64,000 nt of DNA from Xanthocytophaga flava (GTDB lineage Bacteria; Bacteroidota; Bacteroidia; Cytophagales; 172606-1): the NCBI GenBank assembly GCA_030068525.1, contig JASJOS010000005.1, forward strand, positions 310,001 to 374,000, read 5' to 3'. A program made the translations under genes and the position numbers. Of this stretch, positions 27,297 through 38,956 are shown one piece after another. How positions within the stretch are numbered: the first letter of the stretch is position 1; each line of letters begins with the position of its first letter. The notes beneath the pieces were generated by a model. That model saw only the letters and a program-made list of their open reading frames with translations, searched no databases and was not told the origin of the DNA.

Positions 27297-28304
27297 CTAT
27301 TTACTGGAATCACTGAAATTAATCTCCGTATTATCTCCAATATTCAGACTTTGAGTAAGCCCTTTCAATGAACTATCGTTACCTATAATAGAATGGTGGA
27401 GCAGTGTATTTTCAAGAGCACTGAAAGAGCCAATAATGCTGTTTTGAATTACAGATGAACGTATCACGGTATTTTCACCAATCGCTACATTAGGACCAAT
27501 GATAGACGATACAATATTGCAGTTTTTGCCAATACTGACAGGTTGAATAATGATACTCTCTGTAAATTCCGGATAGTCTTTACGCTTAAATTCTGCACGA
27601 TTCATTAGTATGGAGTTTGCTTCCAGCAACGTCTCTTTACGACCACAGTCATACCAGTTATTAACCTGGATAGTTGTAATCTTTGCTCCATCTTCCACCA
27701 TTTTCATGAGTGCATCAGTCAGATGATATTCATTCTGCGTCTTTAGCTGATTGTCAATAATGTATTGTAATGCAGCAAGCAATGCAGGAATGTCTGTAAT
27801 CTTGTAAATACCGACAAGAGCAAAATTTGATTTGGGGATCTTTGGTTTCTCTACCAGTTTTTTGATTGTTCCCTGATTATCGAGTTCTGTAATACCAAAT
27901 GACCAGGGAGTATCTACTTTCTTGACTCCCAGCATTGAAATAGGCGAGGCCAATAAAGTTTGTAAATCCAGGGTTACAATTGTATCCCCTAACACTATTA
28001 ATACCTCGGAGTCATTCTGTATATGTTCTCTGGTAAGCCAAATTGCCTGACCGAGGCCTTCGCGTGGTTCCTGAATTACATAAGTAACTTGAATATCAGG
28101 ATACGTTTCAGATATGTATGTTTCTATTTTGTCACCCAGATAACCTATGACTAATATAAAATCACGGATTCCTGCTGCAATCAGGTCATCCATGATATAT
28201 GATAATATAGCTTTTCCTGCTACCGGAACCAGTGCCTTGGGTTGTGTATGTGTATGGGGGCGTAAAGTTGATCCTACCCCAGCTACCGGAATAATTGCTT
28301 TCAT
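27297..28304 (-). CDS. sugar-phosphate nucleotidyltransferase with left-handed beta-helix tail
   Basis: 335 residues. The N-terminal 235 are an NDP-sugar pyrophosphorylase domain (MKAIIPVAGVGSTLRPHTHTQPK, with the catalytic Lys in KALVPVAGK; VLGDTI; VEKPKIPKS). The rest has hexapeptide-type repeats (SIGKNCNIVSSIIGPNVAIGE). Resembles glucose-1-phosphate thymidylyl- or uridylyltransferases; the nucleotide and sugar are not decided. ATG at 28304 starts the canonical N-terminus; the 13 upstream codons are excluded. It lies beside the candidate origin. Confidence 0.85.
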   Translation of the reverse strand: MKAIIPVAGVGSTLRPHTHTQPKALVPVAGKAILSYIMDDLIAAGIRDFILVIGYLGDKIETYISETYPDIQVTYVIQEPREGLGQAIWLTREHIQNDSEVLIVLGDTIVTLDLQTLLASPISMLGVKKVDTPWSFGITELDNQGTIKKLVEKPKIPKSNFALVGIYKITDIPALLAALQYIIDNQLKTQNEYHLTDALMKMVEDGAKITTIQVNNWYDCGRKETLLEANSILMNRAEFKRKDYPEFTESIIIQPVSIGKNCNIVSSIIGPNVAIGENTVIRSSVIQNSIIGSFSALENTLLHHSIIGNDSSLKGLTQSLNIGDNTEINFSDSSK

Positions 28305-28379
28305 GAAAATAAATCGTACAGATTTAAGGATGTAATATTGCAATCATTCTGCGTATTTTCTGCTTTTTTTCTTCAAAAA

Positions 28380-28800
28380 ATTGTTAACATATGTGAGGCA
28401 TTCTTTCGTATTTCTGATAACGAGTCGCTAAAATGTATTCAATCCTCATTTTTAGCCCTACGGAGTTATCCACAAAATTGGTGTTTTTCAAGGGGTAGTT
28501 AATAAATTACTACTCAGACAATTATAGGGTTGATTATGAAGGATGTGGATAAGTATTTCTATTGTGTGGATAAAAGAGCCCTATTCTTGCTACTGGTATA
28601 TTCACTATATTGATTTCCAGTCGTTTCCAAATAAATTATGTTTTGTGTTTTTCTAAGGCCGTATGTTTTTCATATAAAAATAGCATAAGCCATCAGGAAA
28701 ATAAAAATATTTTTGCCAAATGAAAAGTGATTGAAAGGTGTTACCTGGTTTTTTTATAAAAAAAAATATACCTTGCCACAGATAAGGTAACTCTCTGATA
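28380..28800. other. candidate chromosomal replication origin (oriC)
   Basis: Gene-free region with three perfect DnaA boxes: TTATCCACA at 28466-28474 and its complement TGTGGATAA at 28544-28552 and 28565-28573. The last two are direct repeats 21 bp apart. A very AT-rich stretch follows at about 28620-28780 (runs of T and A, ATATTTTT, TTTTTTATAAAAAAAA), a plausible unwinding element. gyrB lies 8 kb away, dnaA is not in the window. Gene orientation does not switch cleanly here, so GC-skew is needed to confirm. Confidence 0.55.
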
Positions 28801-28866
28801 CACAAAGTGTATCTTTTTCCCAAACATTACGTAAACTGTTTATATTTCATCAATTATATGATACAC

Positions 28867-29499
28867 ATGAAAAAGAACTGGCTTTTACTCATTATCTTGT
28901 TTTCATTAAGCGTTACTACCGGGGTATATGCCCAAAAAAAATCGAAAGAGGATAAAGAGTTGGAAAAAGAATGGAAGAAGAAATTAAAGGATATGGATCC
29001 TCTGAAATTGAAAGCATTGTATGATGAGAAGAATGCTTTGATACAAGATAAAACAGATTTAAATAGCCGTGTGGTAGACCTTGAAACTCAGTTGAGTGAC
29101 AAAGATGCAGAGATCAGTAAAGTAAAAGCGCAATTACAGGAAAACGAAAAACAGCTGACAGATGCGAAAACTGCAGCTGACAAAGCTTCTAAAAATAGTT
29201 TTGGTGGTCCAATGTCTTCTAATGGAGTAGTTTTTAAGGTACAAGTAGGAGCTTTTAAAAATAAGGATCTGACAAAATACTTTAAAAATAATAAGAACTT
29301 TAGCGGCGATGTAGATTCTGACGGAACTAAAAAATATACACTTGGATTCTTTGGCGATTATTGGGAGGCTGAAAACTTCAAGAAATACCTGCGGGAAATG
29401 GGCGTAAAAGATGCATGGATCGTAGCCTATAAAGATGGAAGCCGTGTAGAATTAAAAGAAGTGCTTGAAGGTGCTACAACAAGCAATCTACCAAAATAG
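28867..29499 (+). CDS. exported coiled-coil protein with SPOR domain
   Basis: 210 residues. Signal peptide (LLLIILFSLSVTTGVYAQ), then a charged coiled coil of about 100 residues (LNSRVVDLETQLSDKDAEISK). A C-terminal SPOR-like domain (VVFKVQVGAFKNKDLTKYF ... YTLGFFGDYWEAENFKKYL ... DAWIVAYKDG) is the type that binds denuded glycan strands at division sites. ATG at 28867 is chosen; ATG at 28858 is possible. Probably a periplasmic envelope or division protein. A terminator follows. Confidence 0.8.
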   Translation: MKKNWLLLIILFSLSVTTGVYAQKKSKEDKELEKEWKKKLKDMDPLKLKALYDEKNALIQDKTDLNSRVVDLETQLSDKDAEISKVKAQLQENEKQLTDAKTAADKASKNSFGGPMSSNGVVFKVQVGAFKNKDLTKYFKNNKNFSGDVDSDGTKKYTLGFFGDYWEAENFKKYLREMGVKDAWIVAYKDGSRVELKEVLEGATTSNLPK

Positions 29500-29521
29500 T
29501 ATAAATCTTCTTTAATTATAT

Positions 29522-29553
29522 AAAAGCCTCGCCCGATAAAGCGAGGCTTTTTG
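29522..29553 (+). terminator. intrinsic terminator after the SPOR gene
   Basis: Perfect 11-bp stem AAAAGCCTCGC/GCGAGGCTTTT with an 8-base loop and T run. Confidence 0.85.
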
Positions 29554-29647
29554 TTTGATATATAATACTAAACCACAAACTAAAAACATTTCAGATTTTA
29601 CAAGAAATACATCTATATCTTTGAACAAATACACTATACTATAAACT

Positions 29648-30586
29648 ATGCAACAAGTTTTAATCTTAACCGGAATTAGCGGAAGCGGAAAGTCGACCTT
29701 CGCCAAACAATTTGTTCAGGATAATCCAAACTGGCTTCGAATCAATCGGGATGATTTACGAAAAAGTATTCTGACTGTCTCATTAAATGACTATTGGACA
29801 TGGGATGTTAAGGCCATCAACCGTATTGAGATGCTGGTAAATGAACTACAGGAGACAGCTATACAAAAAGCGTTGGATAGAGGATGGAATGTGTTGATAG
29901 ATAATACTCATATCCGCCAAAAATATATCAATGAATTAGTTAATGTTATCTCAAACTATAAAGTCGAGATTCGGTTTAAACTGATTGAGATATCATTGGA
30001 AGAAGCGATTGAACGAGACAAACAGCGGCTGGATGTTGTTGGAGAGCGTATTATTCGGGAACAATACGAGAAACTGAGAATACTGAAAAAGAACTTTAAT
30101 TTTGACAAAGTCATTACACCACAACCAGAAATTACCATAACACTTGAACAAGATGAATCACTACCTAAGTGTGTACTGGTAGATATTGATGGCACAGTTG
30201 CAAAGATGAATGGACGTATGGCTTATGATTGGAAGCGGGTTGGTGAGGATCTTCCCAAGTGGAATGTGATCAATGTGGTCAAGTCATTGAAAAATCATGG
30301 CTACCATATTATATTCTTTTCTGGTAGGGATGGTATATGTCACAATGAGACATCTGCCTGGATCACACAGTATTTCGATTGGACTGAAAAGGAACATTTT
30401 CAGCTTTTTTTGCGAACACCCAAAGATCAGCGCAAGGATAGTATTGTGAAAAAAGAAATGTTTGAAACCTATATTCGCAATAAATACTTTGTAGAAATGG
30501 TAATTGACGACCGTGACCAGGTCGTAGCCATGTGGCGAAAAGACTTAGGTCTAACCTGCTTACAGGTAGATTACGGTAATTTTTAA
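29648..30586 (+). CDS. T4 Pnkp-like polynucleotide 5'-kinase/3'-phosphatase
   Basis: 312 residues with the two-domain order of phage T4 polynucleotide kinase. N-terminal kinase: P-loop GISGSGKST (K15, S16), then RINRDDLRKS with D35 and R38, the same numbers as in T4. C-terminal HAD phosphatase: VDIDGTVAKMNGR (D179, D181), FFSGRDG, KDSIVKKEMFE, and VIDDRDQVVAMWR, followed by CLQVDYGNF, closely echoing the T4 C-terminus. It would heal 5'-OH and 3'-phosphate ends of RNA or DNA for ligation. No ligase gene is adjacent. Monocistronic, ended by a bidirectional hairpin. Confidence 0.9.
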   Translation: MQQVLILTGISGSGKSTFAKQFVQDNPNWLRINRDDLRKSILTVSLNDYWTWDVKAINRIEMLVNELQETAIQKALDRGWNVLIDNTHIRQKYINELVNVISNYKVEIRFKLIEISLEEAIERDKQRLDVVGERIIREQYEKLRILKKNFNFDKVITPQPEITITLEQDESLPKCVLVDIDGTVAKMNGRMAYDWKRVGEDLPKWNVINVVKSLKNHGYHIIFFSGRDGICHNETSAWITQYFDWTEKEHFQLFLRTPKDQRKDSIVKKEMFETYIRNKYFVEMVIDDRDQVVAMWRKDLGLTCLQVDYGNF

Positions 30587-30598
30587 GACCATTCACTA

Positions 30599-30641
30599 AA
30601 AGAGAAATCCAAAAATGGATATATTTTTGGATTTCTCTTTT
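30599..30641. terminator. bidirectional terminator between the pnkp-like gene and acpP
   Basis: About 17-bp A/T-rich stem AAGAGAAATCCAAAAA/TTTTTGGATTTCTCTT with a short loop and flanking A and T runs. Confidence 0.75.
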
Positions 30642-30647
30642 GAATTT

Positions 30648-30902
30648 TTAAGCTACACTTTTAGGCTCATTCAGCTTCTTCTCAATATAATCTACTGCCT
30701 GCCCTACTGTTTTAAGCTGTTCTCCTTCTGTATCTGGAATTCGTATGTCAAAGGCTTGTTCAAACTCCATGATCAACTCAATATAATCCAACGAATCAAT
30801 GCCCAGATCTTTAATAAAGTTAGCTGTAGGAGTTACCTGAGATGGCTCTATGTTAAGCTTCTCTACCAGCATTTCTGTCACTTTCTCTTGTACATTAACC
30901 AT
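30648..30902 (-). CDS. acpP: acyl carrier protein
   Basis: 84 residues, acidic. The phosphopantetheine serine is S37 in DLGIDSLDYIELIMEFE, close to the DSLD-x-VEL consensus of fatty-acid ACPs. Carries acyl chains through fatty acid synthesis. ATG at 30902. In many bacteria acpP is followed by fabF in one operon. Here fabF is 2.1 kb away on the other strand, with two unrelated genes between, so this could be a second, specialised ACP. Confidence 0.88.
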   Translation of the reverse strand: MVNVQEKVTEMLVEKLNIEPSQVTPTANFIKDLGIDSLDYIELIMEFEQAFDIRIPDTEGEQLKTVGQAVDYIEKKLNEPKSVA

Positions 30903-31112
30903 AATATATAAAAAGAAAAATACGATGAATACTTAGAATACGTAATGATACTTGTAATTATGAAGCAAATGTATGAATCTGAATGGAAATTAAATTTTCG
31001 AAATACATCTTTATGTGTGATAATCCAATTTTTACAAAAGAAATTATATTCTATGTAAAAATTGTGCTTTTATCTGTATACCACTAATGTACATCGCCAA
31101 ACTGTAAAGATA

Positions 31113-31943
31113 CTATTTGAAAGAATATAAAAAACCGGCTTTGTCTGTATAGATAGCTAAATATCTACCTACCAATATGGCAAACTTTGCAGCTACAGGT
31201 AGTTTAATACTCCGTTGAGAATGGGAATAGATATTAAAAAAATATAACGTTTCTTTATCTGTAAAGTATAGTTCTTCTCCCAAAAACTGAAAGTAATTTA
31301 ATCCTTTAAAAGGTAATACTTTACGATAGTTTCCCAGATTATCAAATACCAGAATTCCAGAATTACGATCAGCCACAAATAATTGATTCTGATACTCCCG
31401 TATCCAGGTAATCTGATAATCCTGGGTTTTGAGTATCAGGTTGAGAGGAGAGTTCATTTCCACTTTTTGCCTTTGAAGGTTATATTTTTTCAGGCTGAAA
31501 TCTGTATCATCAAATATCCATAACTGATCATCATAAGCAAGTGTCATAACTCTGGCGAATCCTATCTCTTCAGTTTGCAAACGAACTGGTTGATTGTATC
31601 CGGGCAATGGTGTCAGGAAGCGGTCCAGTTGCACATATTGTTGCAAATCTCTGTAAAACACAAGTATTTGCATAGAACGCCAGGCTTCCAGCATAGATAC
31701 ATCTCCAACGACAGCAGGCGAATAGGAATACAATGCATTACCCAAGGTATCATAGGCAGTAATGTTTCCTTTCTTATCAGCTGTGATTAGGCGATCATAT
31801 TTGTCAACAGAGACTGCAACAGCAGGTGTTGAAGAAATCTGGCGAACCAGAACCAGAGTTTGGGGAAAACATGTTGTTATAATCAACAGACAAAAAATAA
31901 TCTGGAGCAGGCAATGGCGATATGTAATACATGTGTATTTCAA
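31113..31943 (-). CDS. exported beta-propeller-like protein of unknown function
   Basis: 276 residues. N-terminal signal sequence (LLQIIFCLLIITTCFPQ), then repeated strands with aromatic and Asp turns, for example YDRLITADKKGNITAYDTLGN, DDQLWIFDDTDFSLKKYN and NQLFVADRNSGILVFDNLGN, each like one blade of a beta-propeller. No catalytic motif. No ATG is available near the N-terminus: TTG at 31943, right after an in-frame stop, is the only sensible start. It follows the lpxH-like gene by 43 bp on the same strand and is probably co-transcribed. Confidence 0.65.
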   Translation of the reverse strand: MKYTCITYRHCLLQIIFCLLIITTCFPQTLVLVRQISSTPAVAVSVDKYDRLITADKKGNITAYDTLGNALYSYSPAVVGDVSMLEAWRSMQILVFYRDLQQYVQLDRFLTPLPGYNQPVRLQTEEIGFARVMTLAYDDQLWIFDDTDFSLKKYNLQRQKVEMNSPLNLILKTQDYQITWIREYQNQLFVADRNSGILVFDNLGNYRKVLPFKGLNYFQFLGEELYFTDKETLYFFNIYSHSQRSIKLPVAAKFAILVGRYLAIYTDKAGFLYSFK

Positions 31944-31986
31944 TTGCTAACAAGTGGGTTGTCAACTAATAGCATCTGGAAGGGTT

Positions 31987-32781
31987 TTATCCGGTAAAAA
32001 CTTCCAGGCTTATCTTTTTTCCATCAAAAGACGCATACGTACAGTGGTGTATCCATTCTCCAAGATTAGTATAAGTCGCGTTTTCGGCTACAGGAAGATT
32101 ATCCAAAGGCAGGTGTCGGTGGCCAAAGATATAAAAGTCATGGTGCTGTTGTTGCTCTACCTCTTTGCAGTAACTCCATATCCATTCGTCATCGCCCATA
32201 AATTTCTCCTCTCCTTTTTTGGTACTGGCAGCCCGACTGCTTTGAGACCACGCATTGGCTATACCCATTCCAAGATTAGGATGAATTCGGGCAAATAGCC
32301 ACTGACAAAGTGGATTCGCAAATATCTTTTTCAGGAATTTGTATTTATAGTCGCCAGGACCCAGACCATCTCCATGGCCTACCAATAACTTTTTATTGTT
32401 CACAATGAAGGTAGTAGGTTCTCTTAAAACTGGAATGCCTAATTCTTCCCTGAAGTAATTAAACATCCACATATCATGATTACCTGTAAAGAAAAATACA
32501 GGAGTACCTCCATCTGTTAGCTCTGCCAATTTACCTTGTAAACGTAAAAAACCTTTAGGCACCACATATTTATATTCAAACCAGAAATCAAATATATCAC
32601 CTACCATAAAGATAGCATGAGCCGAATCTTGTATAGATTCCAGCCATCTTACAATTTTTGCTTCTCTGTTACGACTACTTACAGCATTAGGAACACCTAA
32701 ATGGAAATCGGATGCAAAATAAATTTTTTTGCCTTCCGGAAGTGTAAGGGTTTGAGTAGGATAAGAATCTGTAGTTGACAA
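31987..32781 (-). CDS. lpxH: UDP-2,3-diacylglucosamine diphosphatase-like metallophosphoesterase (LpxH)
   Basis: 264 residues. Hydrolyses UDP-diacylglucosamine to lipid X in lipid A synthesis. The calcineurin-type metal motifs appear in order: ASDFHLG, GDIFDFW, GNHDMW, GHGDGLG and GHRHLP. LpxH hallmark is the long helical insert between GHGD and GHRH. Start is uncertain: TTG at 32781 overlaps a TACTTTTG box (32779-32786) that looks like a -7 element, so translation may begin at a later non-ATG codon. There is no in-frame ATG before the first motif. Confidence 0.82.
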   Translation of the reverse strand: MSTTDSYPTQTLTLPEGKKIYFASDFHLGVPNAVSSRNREAKIVRWLESIQDSAHAIFMVGDIFDFWFEYKYVVPKGFLRLQGKLAELTDGGTPVFFFTGNHDMWMFNYFREELGIPVLREPTTFIVNNKKLLVGHGDGLGPGDYKYKFLKKIFANPLCQWLFARIHPNLGMGIANAWSQSSRAASTKKGEEKFMGDDEWIWSYCKEVEQQQHHDFYIFGHRHLPLDNLPVAENATYTNLGEWIHHCTYASFDGKKISLEVFTG

Positions 32782-33014
32782 AAGTATCGCGGATTAAGGC
32801 ACAAAATTGGTCATAATAATAAAATTTTGCAAAAAAGATACCCCATTACCTGATTGCCATAGTGACTTAAGAATAGGAATCAAACTATTTTAATTGAGCT
32901 CGTTATTGTTATTTTTCATCAAATAAGGTTTTTTACTGGTAAAAAGATACTATTTTCGCGCCGTTTTGTGATTAATACGTAGTAATTACTGTTTCACTAT
33001 TCCTTAAATTTATC

Positions 33015-34265
33015 ATGTTACAATTAAAAAGAGTAGTTGTTACCGGCTTGGGAGCACTTACGCCAATAGGTAATAATCTTGCAGAATTTTGGAAAAGCTT
33101 AGTAGAAGGCAAAAGCGGGGCTGCTCCTATCACTAAATTTGACACCACTCATTTTAAGACAAAATTTGCCTGTGAACTGAAAGGATATGATCCTTTGCAA
33201 CATTTTGAGAAACCAGAAGTAAGAAAGATGGATGCGTATACTCAGTATGCATTTGTTGCTGCTGATGAGGCTTTGAAAGATGCGGGCTTTGATCTGGAAA
33301 AACTTAACAAAGACAAAGTAGGTGTTATCTGGGGATCTGGCAATGGAGGTTTCTTTACTTTTCAGGAACAGGTAACAGATTATGTAGAAGGTGGAAAAAT
33401 TCCGCGGTTCAATCCCTTCTTTATTCCTAAGACTATTGCGGATATTGCGTCCGGAATGATTTCTATCAAACACGGCTTTCGCGGAGTAAACTTTACTACT
33501 GTTTCTGCTTGCGCCAGTTCAAACTCTGCCTTGGTTGATGCGTTCAATTACATTCGTTTAGGTAAAGCGGTTGCCATTGTGACAGGTGGTTCAGAAGCTC
33601 CTATTTGCGAAGCAGGTATTGGAGGCTTTAATGCTTGTAAGGCTCTTTCTACCCGCAATGATAGCCCTGAAACTGCATCCCGTCCATTTGACGTAGAACG
33701 GGATGGATTTGTGATGGGCGAAGGTGCCGGCTGTCTGATTCTAGAAGAATACGAACATGCAAAAGCTCGTGGTGCAAAGATTTATGCGGAATTAGTAGGT
33801 GGAGGTATGTCAGCAGATGCATATCACCTTACAGGCACTCATCCAGAGGGAGAAGGTGCTGTATTAGGTATGCAGGCAGCTTTGGAAGATGCAGGTATTC
33901 AGGCTTCAGATATTGATTACCTGAATACACATGCAACATCAACTCCACTAGGAGATCTAAGCGAAATGAAAGCCACAGCTACTTTGTTTAGTGGAAACAG
34001 CAATTTACGCATTTCTGCTACTAAGTCTATGACAGGCCATTTGCTGGGTGGTGCAGGTGCTATTGAGGCTATAGCTGCTGTAATGGCTATTAAAGAAAAT
34101 ATGGTTCCTGCTACTATCAATACCAAAGAGTTGGATCCTAATATTCCACAAGGACTTAATATTGTAATTGGCAAAAGTGTGAGCCATTCAATCCGTTATG
34201 CGATGAGCAACACATTCGGTTTTGGCGGACACAATGCAACAGCTATTTTTAAGAAGTATGAATAA
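33015..34265 (+). CDS. fabF: 3-oxoacyl-ACP synthase II
   Basis: Elongating condensing enzyme of fatty acid synthesis. 416 residues, usual length. Active-site Cys in VSACASSNS near residue 166, His in THATSTPLGD near 304, His in SMTGHLLGGAGA near 341, together the Cys-His-His triad of KAS I/II. Opening RVVVTGLGALTPIGNN is canonical. Single gene, divergent from lpxH, closed by a strong terminator. Confidence 0.95.
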   Translation: MLQLKRVVVTGLGALTPIGNNLAEFWKSLVEGKSGAAPITKFDTTHFKTKFACELKGYDPLQHFEKPEVRKMDAYTQYAFVAADEALKDAGFDLEKLNKDKVGVIWGSGNGGFFTFQEQVTDYVEGGKIPRFNPFFIPKTIADIASGMISIKHGFRGVNFTTVSACASSNSALVDAFNYIRLGKAVAIVTGGSEAPICEAGIGGFNACKALSTRNDSPETASRPFDVERDGFVMGEGAGCLILEEYEHAKARGAKIYAELVGGGMSADAYHLTGTHPEGEGAVLGMQAALEDAGIQASDIDYLNTHATSTPLGDLSEMKATATLFSGNSNLRISATKSMTGHLLGGAGAIEAIAAVMAIKENMVPATINTKELDPNIPQGLNIVIGKSVSHSIRYAMSNTFGFGGHNATAIFKKYE

Positions 34266-34274
34266 TGCTGATAA

Positions 34275-34309
34275 AACAAAAAAGCTCCAGACTGTGGAGC
34301 TTTTTTGTT
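34275..34309. terminator. bidirectional terminator between fabF and ppk1
   Basis: Stem AACAAAAAAGCTCCA/TGGAGCTTTTTTGTT with a 5-base loop, T run on both strands. Confidence 0.85.
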
Positions 34310-34324
34310 AGACAATCTTCACTA

Positions 34325-36523
34325 TTAAAACAACTTTGCTTTTTCTACTTCTTCCAGCGTTACATTGTAAAATTCCTTGTGAATATTGAAAGGCGTATTA
34401 TCTGTTATGCAACGGTAATACTCTCCGTTTTCCTGCATTACATACGAGTTAACATTATCTCTAAGGTTATAAGACAAAATATTAATAGCCTGCTGTTTGA
34501 TACGTGGTGATGCCAGTCTGAATAACGATTCTACACGACGATCAAAACTTCGTACCATCATATCTGCGCTACCACCATACACTTTCGGATCGCCATTGCT
34601 ATGAAAATAATACAGACGAGCATGTTCCAGAAAATCTCCCACAATAGAACGTACCGTAATATTTTCACTTAATCCCTGCCTTCCAGGCCTCAAACAACAG
34701 ATTCCTCTGACAATAAGATTGATAGGTACCCCAGCTTGTGATGCCAGATACAATTCATCTATGGTTTCTTTGTCTTCCAATGAGTTGATTTTGATTACAA
34801 TACCACTAGACAATCCTTTTCTGGCATTTTCTGCTTCCTGCCGGATAAGTTCAATCAACTGTCGGCGCATATCTCTTGGGGCAGTAATCAGATATTGATA
34901 GGTGCTTGGAAGAGAGTGCCCTGTTATTACATTAAAAAACTCTGATACATCCTGTGCATAGATCTCATTGGTAGTTAGCAGACCTGTATCTGTATAGATT
35001 TTGGATGTGTCTTCATTGTAATTTCCGCTGGACAAATGGACGTAGCGTGTTACACCGTCCCCATCTTTGCGAACTATAAGTAAAAGTTTTGTATGAGTTT
35101 TGAAACGACTGATTCCATATACTACAAAACAGCCCGCTTTTTGCAGACGTTGTGCTTCACGAATATTATTCTCTTCATCAAAACGTGCTTTAACCTCAAA
35201 CAATACGGATACGTGTTTCCCGTTCTCAGCTGCTTTTAAGAGCGCGTTGGTAATACGTGAATGTTTAGCTAAACGATAGATGGTAATCTTAATGGCTAGA
35301 ACGTCAGGATCTTCTGCTGATTTTTCCAGTAAGTCTACAACAGGTTCGATATTATTGTACGGATGATGAAGTAAAATATCCTGTTGTTTGAGTACATCAA
35401 AAATATTTTTCTCTTTCAGACTTGGCGGTAAGTCCAGTGATGGAACCTGTGGTGGAATTGGAGGAATACGATCACGAAACTCTTTGTGTCCTACAATCTG
35501 CCATAGAGAGGTAAAATCCAGCATCTTATCTGCTACAAACACATTGTCGTCATCCAGTTCCCAGCGAGTCTTCAGTGTTTTCATCATCCAGTACGAGGCA
35601 CCCGGTTCAATCTCTATCCGAACGACACGGCCTGTACGTCGGGTTTTCAGCTTTTGCTTTACTTCATCAATGAAATCAGCTTCTACATCATCACTTTCTT
35701 CCAGCGTAAAATCTCCGTTTCGTGTGATACGGAAAAGGTTCACAGATACAATTTCAACGTTTCGATAGAGCTTACCAATCTCCATGCGGATAATTTCTTC
35801 AATAGGAACAAACACGATTTGTTCATCCCGATAGATTTCGAAAAAACGGGGAAGGTTCTGAGGAATCTGTACAAAAGAAAGTCTTTGTCCTTCACGACTA
35901 TCATCTTTGGTTACAACACCAAAGATGAGAACTTTATTTACCAGAATTGGAAACGCATGATATCCGTCAAACACCATTGGTGTAAGCATCGGAAATATCG
36001 TGCGCATAAAGTAAGCTAGCACATCCGACCGTTCATCATCTGTTAACTCGGACGGTTTGGCAATGATGAAGTTGTTAAGCTTGAAGAGTGGTTGAAGATG
36101 TATCTTAAATTCATCTTGCTGATCTTTGAAAAATGCCTGTGCCGTATTAAGCAATGTTTTACGAAACGGTATTTCCCTCAAACCTGAGTAATCTACACGT
36201 TCTTTTCCATAATCTATGTAGTTATATAAACTCCCTACACGAATCATGAAAAATTCATCCAGATTCGACGATGTGATAGCTAAGAACTTAAGTCTCTCAA
36301 ATAAACCACGTTTGGAATCTTTTGCCTGATCCAGCACCCGCCAGTTAAACTGAAGCCAACTTAGATCCCGACTGATATAATTACTTTGTCCAATTACATT
36401 CGAAACTTTCTCACGTGATAACATGGTATCACGTAAACGAAAGATTGGTTGTAGTAAAAATGAAAAAGGGGGAGATGCGGCCTGCCCCTTTTTATCTTCT
36501 GTATTTCCAGCTTGATTAAGCAC
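34325..36523 (-). CDS. ppk1: polyphosphate kinase 1
   Basis: Makes inorganic polyphosphate from ATP. 732 residues from GTG at 36523. The N-domain begins YISRDLSWLQFNWRVL, followed by TSSNLDEFFMIRV. Catalytic-domain histidines are in SRFKTHTKLLLIVRK and RYVHLSSGNYN, and DLLEKSAEDPDVLAIKITIYR precedes them. ATG at 36424 (MLSREKVSNV) would remove a 33-residue Pro/Phe-rich leader and could be the true start, since most Ppk1 proteins begin just ahead of the SRDLSWLQFN motif. gyrB is upstream on the same strand, 107 bp away. Confidence 0.93.
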   Translation of the reverse strand: MLNQAGNTEDKKGQAASPPFSFLLQPIFRLRDTMLSREKVSNVIGQSNYISRDLSWLQFNWRVLDQAKDSKRGLFERLKFLAITSSNLDEFFMIRVGSLYNYIDYGKERVDYSGLREIPFRKTLLNTAQAFFKDQQDEFKIHLQPLFKLNNFIIAKPSELTDDERSDVLAYFMRTIFPMLTPMVFDGYHAFPILVNKVLIFGVVTKDDSREGQRLSFVQIPQNLPRFFEIYRDEQIVFVPIEEIIRMEIGKLYRNVEIVSVNLFRITRNGDFTLEESDDVEADFIDEVKQKLKTRRTGRVVRIEIEPGASYWMMKTLKTRWELDDDNVFVADKMLDFTSLWQIVGHKEFRDRIPPIPPQVPSLDLPPSLKEKNIFDVLKQQDILLHHPYNNIEPVVDLLEKSAEDPDVLAIKITIYRLAKHSRITNALLKAAENGKHVSVLFEVKARFDEENNIREAQRLQKAGCFVVYGISRFKTHTKLLLIVRKDGDGVTRYVHLSSGNYNEDTSKIYTDTGLLTTNEIYAQDVSEFFNVITGHSLPSTYQYLITAPRDMRRQLIELIRQEAENARKGLSSGIVIKINSLEDKETIDELYLASQAGVPINLIVRGICCLRPGRQGLSENITVRSIVGDFLEHARLYYFHSNGDPKVYGGSADMMVRSFDRRVESLFRLASPRIKQQAINILSYNLRDNVNSYVMQENGEYYRCITDNTPFNIHKEFYNVTLEEVEKAKLF

Positions 36524-36630
36524 TTTTCTACTGGTTAATGAATGAACAATCCTGAATAATCACTTCCTGTTAAAAAATATCTGGAAAGGTGAATGGAATG
36601 CTTATTCATCTTTCCAGAATAACTGTTTTT

Positions 36631-38956
<2,326 letters not shown>

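Noticed and set aside
28759-28780. CCACAGATAA-like site near 28777 as a fourth DnaA box
   Set aside because: It departs from TTATNCACA at several positions.
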